A stretch of DNA of 64,000 bases from Protula sp. h YS-2021 (lineage: Eukaryota; Annelida; Polychaeta; Sabellida; Serpulidae): the NCBI GenBank assembly GCA_949752745.1, contig OX457031.1:55232803-55296802 (forward strand), read 5' to 3'. Position 1 is the stretch's first letter. The number at the start of each line of letters is the position of its first letter. A model generated the notes under the pieces. That model saw only the letters and a program-made list of their open reading frames with translations. It searched no databases and was not told the origin of the DNA. Below are positions 13,901 through 25,900 of the stretch, piece by piece. The translations under genes were made by a program, and so were the position numbers.

Positions 13901-16900
13901 TATAACACCCCTTCCCCGTTATTAGTGGAGTATCTTCCCTTCCACACATCCAGTGGCTGGTTAATGTAGTCGCCTGAGGTCAAGCTCGACAGTCTTAAGA
14001 GCTCAGGCCGGGCGTCTTTCCCAAACTGCCTCGATACGACTTTCCGTCTCAATCTTCCCCCGCCCTCGCTCCAATCAGCTGCATGCGTCTGGTCTTCCCA
14101 CAGGTTCACACAAGCATCTGTGTACGTGTATAGAGCTCGTTTATCACGAGCAGGTGGTCGCTCAGGTGGTCGCTTACATTGACGTCAAATTCACCAGCAT
14201 TTTCAAATAAATCAGCCAATGCCCTAGCATGCGTGACTCCTTCATACCTCTCCCCCCTACACAAGACGTCGTCACTCACAGCATTGTACGCGTACCCGAC
14301 CACGCCCTCCTCCCCGTCTGGGGCCGTTCAGTCCAGGGCTCCACGCTGCCCGAGGACGCTGTGCCCGGCTGTTTGTGCACTGTATCTCGGGCGTTATTGT
14401 ACCTTGCAGAGGTGAACATGTTATCACCTTCGCGTGGAAGAGGAGTGCATCCTTCAGAGTCCATTACTTGAATTGAGAGTGTTGTAAATTGAGTGCAAGG
14501 TAAACAACGTAACATTACAATGGGCGGGAATGCCACGAGATATTTGGCGTAATGGAATTAATGATTCATTTATACGCTTGCTGTTTTCAATTTCCTGCTT
14601 TAGAACAGGATAAAAATCCCTGCTAAAATTGACTGAGCATTAATTCAAGCGGTTTAAGTGAACTACCATATGGCCAAAATATCCCTGACTTCCTTTGAAA
14701 AGTCATGAATTTCCATATACAATACATATACAGGACAACCTCGCATGACTACATGCCTGAGACCAAAAATATGTCGTTTTAAGCGGGGTCGCCGTTATAA
14801 CCGAGAGTTTTATACGGGGAAAAGTTCTTATATTGGCCCGATAAATTGTGTCGTTTTAAGCTGTATGTGGCCACATTGTATGTCGTTATAACGAGATTCT
14901 ACCGTGCAGCGCGTGTTCGGTAACTCCCGCTGTAAGCTACAAGTCGTGTCGTGTTGCCCAGTCGAAATCTGAAGTTACGAGTAGGACTGTTATTCTGTAG
15001 ATGTCCCCCCAGCCTCCACAAACAGCTGGGCTTTGCATTTTGTTCCATATTTAGTTGATTGCCTCTACCTGTATAAAGGAACAAATCATCTTCCATCCCT
15101 TCAGGGTGGGGGGGGGGGATAAAACTACGGAACTGTGGGTATAGGCCGAGGCAGGAAGACTCCCCCCCTCCTCCCCACGTATAGATGTTCTGTCGGCCTC
15201 AGCAATTGGCCTATGGGTGCGAATAAACCAGAACTAAGATTAAACAAGTGAGAACAGCCTCGAAGGAATGAATATTGTTACTTTAGTACACAAGATTTGT
15301 TGGTATTCTCGATTGTAGCAAAATTCACCGTAGAATTCGTATCTTGCTTTCTTTCTCGCCAATGCGCAGCAAATATCTGATGACTCATGTATCATTACGT
15401 AAGAGATCCAGAATGTCAGCCTCAGTAAGGCAATTAGCTTAGAGGTTTTAAAGTGATCCTCATACCTGAATTGCTTTCATAGATCTAAATGTACTTCCAA
15501 AACAAAACAACAAAAAATTAAAAAGAAAAGAAACAAATGTGTCAGTAGGTTGCTTCGGTTGCCCTTTCACTGCGCTTGATGCAGAGGTGACTGATATGAA
15601 CTCAAGAACTTATGTGCCGTAAAATAACCAATGCGGTAACATTTAACCATCGGGATTTGAGATAGAAAGAGAGGGAGAGAGGCGACGTAGATGTTGGTTC
15701 ATAAACAGCCGCTAATAGTACGAGTGCTCATAGGAGCCGCGGCTTCTTATACTCTTATAATCCTTTGTTTTTTTTTCTCCTTTTGACGCATAATGTATGG
15801 CTGCGGAGTCTTGCTCTCCCACGCCAAGCACATGCGATAGGAAAGAAGGCAAAAAATGGTTGGTTAAGAAAACTACGTGATATCTTCTGACGCACAAATA
15901 TTGATTTAAACATGGAGCAGTAATACACATTTAACTGAAGTCTTTTACGTCTTGTCTGAAATGTTATGTCTGAGAAACTCTGACCAGCTTTTTTTTTTTT
16001 TTTTTGTTTTGTTTTTTGTTTGTTTGTTTGTTTGTTTTTTTTTTTTGTAGTGTTTCAATCTCCGCTGTAGGGTGTCCAAATAAATCCGTTAATTACTTCT
16101 CATATCACATTTGTTCTCACTTCGAACGTGAACAAAACATTTCGCTCCGACCTGGCAGCGATAAACAGCCGAGGTGACCAGCATTCAGTGACGTCATGCA
16201 TTGTCGGGCTCTGCTTGTTATCGCTGACCTTAAGTATGGTTAGTTATTCCAAAGTTTAGATTTGGAAGTTGGGCGGTGGTTTAAAAATACCAAAACGTCA
16301 CAGTGCCGTCAAAATGGATGTAATGAGTGGTGGAGGGGAGCCGTAGCTTGAGCGTGGAGTAACTGTCGGTTAACTGGTTCTGCACTCCGTGAACAGTGCT
16401 CAGATGAGTCAGCCATGAACTCCGTGAACTATCTGCTTCGGCCTTGTGGAGCCAGGCACGAGGGAGATCTTGCATGGGTTCGTTGTGTGCGACGCAGACA
16501 GGAGTACGTTATGGCAAGGCTGTTAAAAACGTGAGCGAGTGCATTGTGCTCTGCTCCTCTTAGCCGACTTTGAAATGGCGGAAGAATAATATTTTTTCAC
16601 AGCCGTTACCATTTAAATCGAAGTTATGATATAATATTATCTCATCTGGCCTTACAAATTGAGCATTAAAAAGAGAAAAAAAGAGATCGAATTCAGAACA
16701 AAATTGTTAGGAAAAAAGAGAAAGTGGTAAAATTGGCCCATTTTGAGAAGAATTTGTCGTAACATTTTACTTTGACCTAAATTTGGCGTTGGCATTTTGT
16801 TAGCAGACACAACAGATTACACTAAATATATTCGTGTTATAACCATGCTTCTGGGAATAGAAACCAGGTTTTCGTCTTATGACTTGTCAAATTTAAACAT

Positions 16901-19900
16901 AAGAAAGTTCGCAGGCTTTGCCTGGGCATTCAAAAAAAATCACACAAAGTCTGACCGGTATTAACCAGTTTATCGTGGTGACCTAAATGTCTTCTTAATA
17001 ACCAGACTGTTATCATTAGCCACAAATTTGGCGTAAACATTTAGACCTCGATTATTTCACGGAAAGAATGCTATGTCGGCAAAATCCCTCCAAAATGCAA
17101 AAGTCAAAATGTAAAACCTCTTGGCTATTTTCCAGCGGACTATCTATACTTTGTTGAGCCTTTGTTCCCAGTTGTGTTCAATGTAAATTTATGATCCCGA
17201 ATGGAGATCATAATGCGTCTAACCTTTGATCCATCTTCGGTATTTTGTTCTTGTTTGTTCTCAAATGAACAAATCATAATATGCGCGAATATACTTTTTG
17301 ATATGAACGGCCAAGAGTGTTTATTTACCACTTCATTGTTGCGTCGTTGTGATAGTTAAGCCTGTGTATATTATTTAATATTTTCGCTTAGTGTCCTCGT
17401 GATATGTGAAAGACATTGTCATTGTTTGGGTTCTCGCTCTAGTCCGGTATAAGTGCTTTGTACGGTTTAAATGTCCAATGTCTAACTCGGCGCCTTCACA
17501 AAAAATCACCCAAACGTCCAGTTTGTCACGTGAGTTTGAGCGATTTTTGTGCAGACAGCAGGTGACTTTCGTATTAATAGAATTTTTATGGACCACAAGT
17601 TGGACTTTCGAATCGTTGATCAAAGTATGCATCTTACAGACCGAAAATGTGGTTGATAAATGTGTCCGCACCAAATTGAACAGTGTCACTTAACTTTATG
17701 ACGGATGCCGTATTTAATATGAAGTGGATGGATAAGGCCAGTTATCTTTAAAAAAAAATAAGTACATTGAAGTGGTGAGGGGCGGAGAGCGATCCTAAAA
17801 AATCCCAATCTTTAAAATTCTCCACAATCTGAACGCCGTGGAAACCAAGATGCTCGCGCACCCCTCCGCCCCCCCCCCGCCCCCCCCCCCCCCCCCCCGC
17901 CATCCCCCTCCTCCAGCGAGACGACTAGCAGCTTTCAAATAACAGTACTGATGTAAAAAGATATGTATTGTTGAACAATTTAAAAAAAAAGTGAAAATAC
18001 AAGCCAGTTTCGTGATAAAAAAATGAGTGGGCGTGAATTTCATCGTGGCGCGGTTCACCGCGATGACGTCACTCGTGTCTTTGGCTGGTGTCACCATATC
18101 AAATGCGAGATGTGTGCCAAAATTTTGAAGCTACGAGAACTAAAGGGAAGTGCTTTAGTTTAACTCCGTGTTGTTTTGAAGGATCTCTCGTGCTTTTCCT
18201 CTAGTATGCCATTGGGGTAGAGTTCAGTATCTCCGAATTCAGTTCTCTTATCCTCTGTTCTTCACTGGACACTCGAGGGTATGATAAGAGGCATCTATAT
18301 ATGGACAAAAACAATCTCGTCTTTTAATGATTTGCTTTACCACGCCTCAAACGCAGTGTGGTGACAAATAAAAAAAAACTACGTATCTGTTTCTCTATCA
18401 ACTTTTGGTGTATTGAAATTCTTTACCCCTGCAGGATATAAATACATATGGCCGTATGTTTTTATATCGGAGACGCAACAATAGGTGAATTTTACCTGCA
18501 TATTACGCCGTGTCGATGTCATAGGCCAAAGCTAAGATCCCAGGAGCGGGACAAGAAAAGAACTTCCATTACACAATAAAACCGGGCACAAATATCCACC
18601 AAAGTTTGTGTGAATAATTAACACAGCTTCGTGCACAAAAATTCAAATAAAAAAGAACAATAAAGTCTGTGGTGAGAAAAATGGAGAAAGAAAATGTACT
18701 GCCCCCATGCCACAGGACCGGGTCCGCGCCTGAGTTATACCATATATAGCAGCGCTACATAAAAAGATGAGACGGTGTGTATATTGGATATCGATAGGAA
18801 ATGTCTAAATGACACGGTATATTGTATAAAATAAAAGAAGGAAAAAAAGTGAGGTTTTAGATTGCTAGTCAACTGCCTTTTAAAACTCCTGCGAATTGGT
18901 TATATGAACTCAAATGTTTGTGGCTGTAGCGGATATCATACATGAAATACGCTAAATGATATCTGAAGTGCGGATATATTTCTACATATTAAACACAGAA
19001 TGTTATTCTTAAAGTAAAATTTGAGAAGTACTAAACTATAGTTCCATTTTGATTTCAAGGACAGATTTTGCAGAATGAAATCAAAAGACAGTGCAATACT
19101 TTGCGTGTGATTTGGACTTGCACAATAAACTTTCCTGCCTGTTCTGTGATGGGTGAATAACACTGAGAACCGCCGTTATGTTTTAGTTGGATAATAGGTA
19201 TTCACTTGTATCTTCCTTGAATAAAAAGTTTGTTCAGAAGTATACAGTATGTGTGCATATACGAGTTTGTTAAAGAGAATATGAAATAGTTGATATATCG
19301 GCAGGGCAGTTTTGAAATAGACCGGTTTCAGAATGCGTAGCTTGCCAGAAAACTGACATTATACGTGGGGCGCGACGTATTGTCCTGAGACCAAAAGAAG
19401 AACATGGTTAGGTGGAGGTCAAGGGAAAGGGGATATATGAGATAATCAAGATCAGTTTTATTCCTCTAAACAGCATATAGAATTGCGAAACAAAAAAGTT
19501 CAGCGTAAAAATTCTCCTGTATGGGCATATACTGCGGGTGAATTCTTTTAAAACCTAAAATGGGTGGTTGTGTTAAATATGCTTCTTAGATTCCCCCCCC
19601 CCCCCCCCCCGCGGCCGCCCCATCCCATGTGGAACAACGATAAACAATAGGAAATTCGCCAGGGACAGTCAAACCTCACACTGGTTCAAGTAAAACAGAG
19701 ACCTGACTTTAATAATGCGACTTTAATTTTTCTCAAAGTCGTTTACAGGTTTCGAGTGTCGCTCAACCCCCCCCCCCCCACCACCCCCCCCCCCCCACCG
19801 TAATATAATCCGAATCGCGCAATTTCAGTTGACATTTTTTTTCGGCATAGTTTGACATCCTTCGAATCGGCACATTGCTGTCTCCGCTTGTTGATATGGA

Positions 19901-22900
19901 AATTGTAGCACCCTTATGTTGTGCAAGATGCACACTTGTGGTAATAATGCTATACATTGTCCAAACGATTGTACGTGTCACATCGAACCGCTTAGTAAAT
20001 AACTTGTTTTGAAACTATCTTGATTCGCAGATAAAAAACTGACCGCTTTCTCCACTGCCACCACCTCGAAAAGAAAGAGTGAGAGAAAGAGAGAAAATAA
20101 GGCAAAAAAAAAAAAAAAGCAACAACAACAACAAATAAAGAAAACCTGATTTCGCCGTGTTCTGATACATACGAGAACACGAATCGACAGTAAAATATAC
20201 CAGTGTAACCCGTGAAGGGGTTTTGTGGGGGAGGGGGAGGGTGAAGGGGCAGTGAAATATACCAGTTTAACCCGTGAGGGGGTTTTGTGGGGGAAGGTGG
20301 AGGGGCAGTGAAATATGACAGTGTGACTCGTGAGGGGGTTTTGTGGTTGGGGGGGGGGGGGGGGGAGTAAAATATGCCAGTGTAAACCGTGAGGGTTTTT
20401 TTTTTTTTTTTTTGGAGGGGCGGGGTGGTGGCAGTAAAATATTCAAGTGTGACCCGTGATGGGTGTCGTGGGGAGGGGGTGGCAGTAAACTATACCAGTG
20501 TGACCCGTGATGGGTGTCGTGGGGAGGGGATGGCAGTAAAACATACCCGGCACAAAATTAGTCGCAAAATTAGTCGCAATTTTTGCAAAATTTGCCTGAA
20601 AATACTCAGAAAAAAGTTAGTCGCCACTCGGGAGACCAGCTCGAAAAAGATGGTCGCCAGAGCCAAAAGTTGGTCGCCACGGGCGACCGGGCGACCGTGA
20701 AATCTCAACCCTGCAGTGTGACCCGTGATGGGTGTCGTGGGGAGGGGGGGGGGGGGGGGGGTCCAGATCAGTCAGAACAAATCAGTGGCCAGGACTACTT
20801 TCACTGTCGGCATCTTACATGACCCTGTTCCTGGTTCAGATATATCTGAATTAACAGTGGTAATTCTCCAGACGCAGGTAGCCCGTTAGACTGGTAGTCG
20901 GTCCAGTAGTTTATAGCCAGTGCCAGTTCCTGCAGTGTTCTCGATCGATCGGTCCATAGCTTGTGACCGGTGCGATTGTTTATGGCATACTCGATCGCGC
21001 TCAGAGTTCTAGTTGGTCAGGGCATGAGATCTACCCGATACGTCAGGGCATGAGGTCTACCCGATACGTCGTAGTCTGTCCGATCTCATCCAGGCCTCAA
21101 GCTGTCAGCGCATGTAGTGTCCATCTGTAGAGAGCTTGTCGTCTGCATTCGTATCTCTGCCCACGGCACTGCTACTCCAGAGCAAGCTGAGCAGGAACCG
21201 GCCACTGGAGTTCCATATATTTGTCCATAGCTCGTACATTCACGCCCTCATCTTTGAAAGCTGTTGGCGAATCTGTGTTTGAGAAATATAGGAATATTTA
21301 TGTGATTAAGTGCAGTAAAACCTCTTTATAATGAGCATCTTCTGAACGGGCTGAAATGTTTATTATACAGAGGTGTTCACCAAAAACAAATTCATAATAA
21401 AATTAAAAAATTCGAAGAAAACAGTGTTCAGTAATCACAAGTTTTTCTGTAGGTTGGGTGTTCGCCAACCGAGGTTTATAGGTCCTTTTTGGTTTTATGA
21501 TAATTTCCAGCCATCCTAAGTTTTATTACTTTAATCGCATCTGAGAATGTTATTATGTGCTTGAACAGATAGTTTTATGGGGAGTATAGTTCAAGTATTC
21601 TTTTTGGTCAGTTGAAAATGATTTTGCGAGTTTGTAGTGGTATGTTAAATGCTGCTATATGAGAATGCCATTATCCCCCGTGAAACGGAGGGATATATTT
21701 TTGAACTTTTCGGTCTGTCCGTCTGTCACGCTTCAGTCTCACGCGCCTACAGTCCAAATTAATATATAGATTCGTTTCAAATTTTGTACACGGCTTCTCT
21801 GGACCCTTCCGCAGTGCAGTGACCAAGAATTTTCCGGATCGGAAAAAAAAATTGACAAAATAGCGGACTTTTGAAAATCGGCACTGGAGTTAGCGTATAT
21901 ACGGCAGTCTCGCCTGCCTACAGGCCACATTAGTATATGGATTCGTTTCAAATTTTGTACACGGCTTCTCTGGATCCTTCCGCAGTGCAGTGATTAAGAA
22001 TTTTCCGAATTCGGAAAAAATTGACAAAATGGCGGACTTTTGAAAATCGGCACTGGACTTAGCATATATACGGCAGTCTCACCCGCCTACAGGCACATTA
22101 ATGGATGAATTCGTTTCATATTTTGTACACGGCTTCTCTGGACCCTTCCGCAGTGCAGTGACCAAGAATTTTCAGGATTGGGCAAAAATTGACAAAATGG
22201 CGGACTTTTGAAAATTGGCGCTGTACTTAGCGTACCTACGACAGGCTCACGCGTCTACTGGTTAATGGATTGATTCGTTTAAATGTTAGACACTACGTCT
22301 ACCTATCCTTCCACTTTTAAATTTTGCATTGTCAACAAGCAACAGCCTTACACAAACCATATCACCCACGGGGGATAGACGTACTCCTCGAGACGTAGTC
22401 AAGTTATCCCCCGTGAAACGGAGGGATATAGTTTTGAACTTTTCGGTCTGTCTGTCTGTCCGTCTGTCTGTCCGTCTGTCCGTCTGTCACGCTTCAGTCT
22501 CACGCGCCTACAGGCCACATTAATACATTGATTCGGTTCAAATTTCGTACACGGCTTCTCTGGAACCTTCCGCAGTGCAGTGATCAAGAATTTTCCGGAT
22601 CGACCAAAAATTGACGAAATGGCGGACATTTGAAAATTGGCACTGGACTTTATATATACGGCAGTCTCACGCGTCTACAGGCCACATCAATGAATGGATT
22701 CGTTTCAAATTCTGCACACGGGCTCCCTGGCACCTTCCGCAGTGCAGTGATCAAGCATTTTCCGGATGGGACTTGACAAAATGGCGAATTTTTCAAAATC
22801 GGCGCTGTACTTAGCGTACCTACGACAGTCTCACGCGAATACTGGTTAATGGATTGATCCGTCTAAATGTTAGACACTACGTCGACTTACATCCTTCCAC

Positions 22901-25900
22901 TTGTAAATTTTTTTTGGCGCAGTCAACACGCAACAGCCTTACACAAACCATATCCCCCCACGGGGGATAGACGTACTCCTCGAGACGTAGTCAAGTTTAT
23001 GTTGTTTAATCATACACAATCCTTCCAAATTCCTGTTTTGTCATGTGTTAATTTTGGGATAACTGGCAGCGCCATGACTCTAATGTACTAAAACCTTCAT
23101 ATAAAACATTAGTATGACCCAAAGCATATACTGTATTACTTGAATTAGTTCTAAAATTACTGCCAACTGAGATCCTGTTTAAACAAAAGTGTAAAAAAAA
23201 AAAATCGACAAAAAAAGGAAGTAGTGTGTTGAGGCGCCGTAAAATTTGGGCACCCTTTGCCGCCAAGCCATTACCAGTCAGACTCAATCGTGTAACATAA
23301 GCATATTTGCATCAACTCTCGAGAGCATAGATTAGGCTCGGTCATTACTCTCTGAAACAACGAAAAAAAAAAGTCCCAACAAGTTTTCCGTGAGTCCGTA
23401 ATCTATTCAAGTTATGCGCAGCTACTTCTGTTCAAACCAAGCACAGGTAAAGTCAAGATACCTGCATAATTTTTGATCAGATCGGATAAATGTGGAATGT
23501 CCGTATTAAACTCGTAAGGCGAGATGCTGTGCTGGTGGTATTTTCAGGCCCGTAATAAACAAAACAAAAAAGTTGACAAACAATAATTGGGAAGGTGCAT
23601 TGTGCTTGTGAAAGTGAGGATCGCATGAAGTATCATAAAAACGGGAACACATTCTTTATCGTGGAATTTTCTTGTTTGGTTACGGGTAGGGTTAGCAACA
23701 ATAACACGGTAGCAGTGCGAATCGTGCAGCCCTGGTTGACACCGGCTGACAGCCAGGCACCCCTACACATCACCGTGACACGATATACGGTAACACTGCG
23801 AATCGTGCAGCCCTGGTTGACACCGGCTGGCTGCCAAGCACCCCTACACATCACCGTGACACGATATACGGTAACACTGCGAATCGTGCAGCCCTGGTGG
23901 ACACCGGCTGACTACCAGGCACCCCTACACATCACCGTGACACGATATACGGTAACACTGCGAATCGGGCAGCCCTGGTGGACACCGGCTGACTGCCAAG
24001 CACCCCTACACATCACCGTGACACGATATACGGTAACACTGCGAATCGTGCAGCCCTGGTTGACACCGGCTGACTGCCAAGCACCCCTACACATCACCGT
24101 GACACGATATACGGTAACACTGCTAATCGGGCAGCCCTGGTGGACACCGGCTGACTGCCAGGCACCCCTACACATCACCGTGACACGATATACGGTAACA
24201 CTGCGAATCGTGCAGCCCTGGTGGACACCGGCTGACTGCCAGGCATCCCAACACATCACCGTGACACGATATACGGTAACACTGCGAATCGTGCAGCCCT
24301 GGTGGACACCGGCTGACTGCCAGGCATCCCCACACATCACCGTGACACGATATACGGTAACACTGCGAATCGTGCAGCCCTGGTGGACACCGGCTGACTG
24401 CCAGGCATCCCTACACATCACCGTGACACGATATACTGTAACACTGCGAATCGGGCAGCCCTGGTTGACACCGGCTGACTGCCAGGCATCCCTACACATC
24501 ACCGTGACACGATATACCATTAATAGTCTGGTATTCTATCCCTGGTTCTCTGTTTCACAATGGATGAACAAAAAAACAAACAAACAAAAACTCAGTAACC
24601 GCATTACATTAAAAGAAGTGAAGTTGCACAGCAAACACCTGCCGCCCAAGACCAGCTATTCCTCGGCTTTGATTTGCAGACATTTCTCCATAAACGAGAC
24701 AGGTCGTTCACCTCGTCTGTGCCAACTACTGTCGTCTGTTTTGCGGTCTTAAGGAATAATAGTGGTTTTAACAAACAAGTGTAGGCCTATCAGATGTAGA
24801 GATTATTGTGTTTGGTTTCATTTCGAATTGGCCAATTAGATGTGGGAATGGAGGGAAATCAGCAGCTTTAATATGTAAACAGTACGTAAACATTGAATTG
24901 TGTGGTGGGTCAATCACATGAACACTGGCGCATGGTTTTGAAAAATCTTTTGTATTTTACAAATAGGATAATCACGGCTATTCTCATACCAGCACGAGAA
25001 TGTGAATGCGTTACGGCCATCCTTAAAGAGCATACGCAGTGTTTTTTTTTTCTGTTTTTTTTTTCGCCACTGCACTTCTTCTTTGTAACCCAGAAACAAA
25101 GTAATGATCTAACAAAGAACTTGAAAAATAAAAATTAAATTTGACCGCGCTGATTTAGAACCATTTCGGCGAAACAGCTGCGTTATTTCACATAAGCAAA
25201 TTGGAAAATAATTGGATGTGCTATGAGGTTTATAGAAAACTAGAAAAAAAGGACCCAGAATGTTATCGGACAAAGAAAAAGTAAGACAATCCAATTTAAC
25301 CAGTAAATTTTGCGATATTATTTTTTGCCAGTCGGCCTGTGAAAAACCGTAGAGCCATATGATCGTTACTTCCGCCCAAGAAAAACTACCCTATTTAAAC
25401 GATAGTGGGAAATTCGCACCCTGATTAGTTTAAAAAAATAGTAAAATTGAACTAGATGCAAACATTAGAGAAGATTTTATTTACATATCAATAGAAATAG
25501 CTATTGTTAGTCAGTCTGTATAAAACACTGAAATGTATAGGTTAATGGCGGACCTAAAAACGTAATTTGTCATGAGAATTAGTCATCTCAAGGAAGCTAG
25601 ATATCTTAGTTATAATATAAACATGCAGCCGCTGTGTGGGATTTTTATACTGGGACCCGCCTATTTAAATATTGACACTCGATCAATCAGTTGCATTTGA
25701 AGCTACAATGAGTCGTGCAGCCTATAGGGGGGCGCAGGGAGCGGGTGGGGTGGGGGACGGGTGGGGCTGGGGGTGGGGGGTGTGACGACAGTGTGTTGCC
25801 TCTGCAGTAGAAGACTGAATAAGCCTTAGTTACATCAACATTGATAATTTCCTTCCTCCCCCGCCCAGCCATCCCCCCCTACCCTCATAACCACCATACT

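Noticed and set aside
23595..24752. 385-codon open frame on + and 202-codon frame on -
   Set aside because: Both run through the 81-bp array, whose period is a multiple of three. The peptides are 27-residue repeats with no family resemblance and no splice context.
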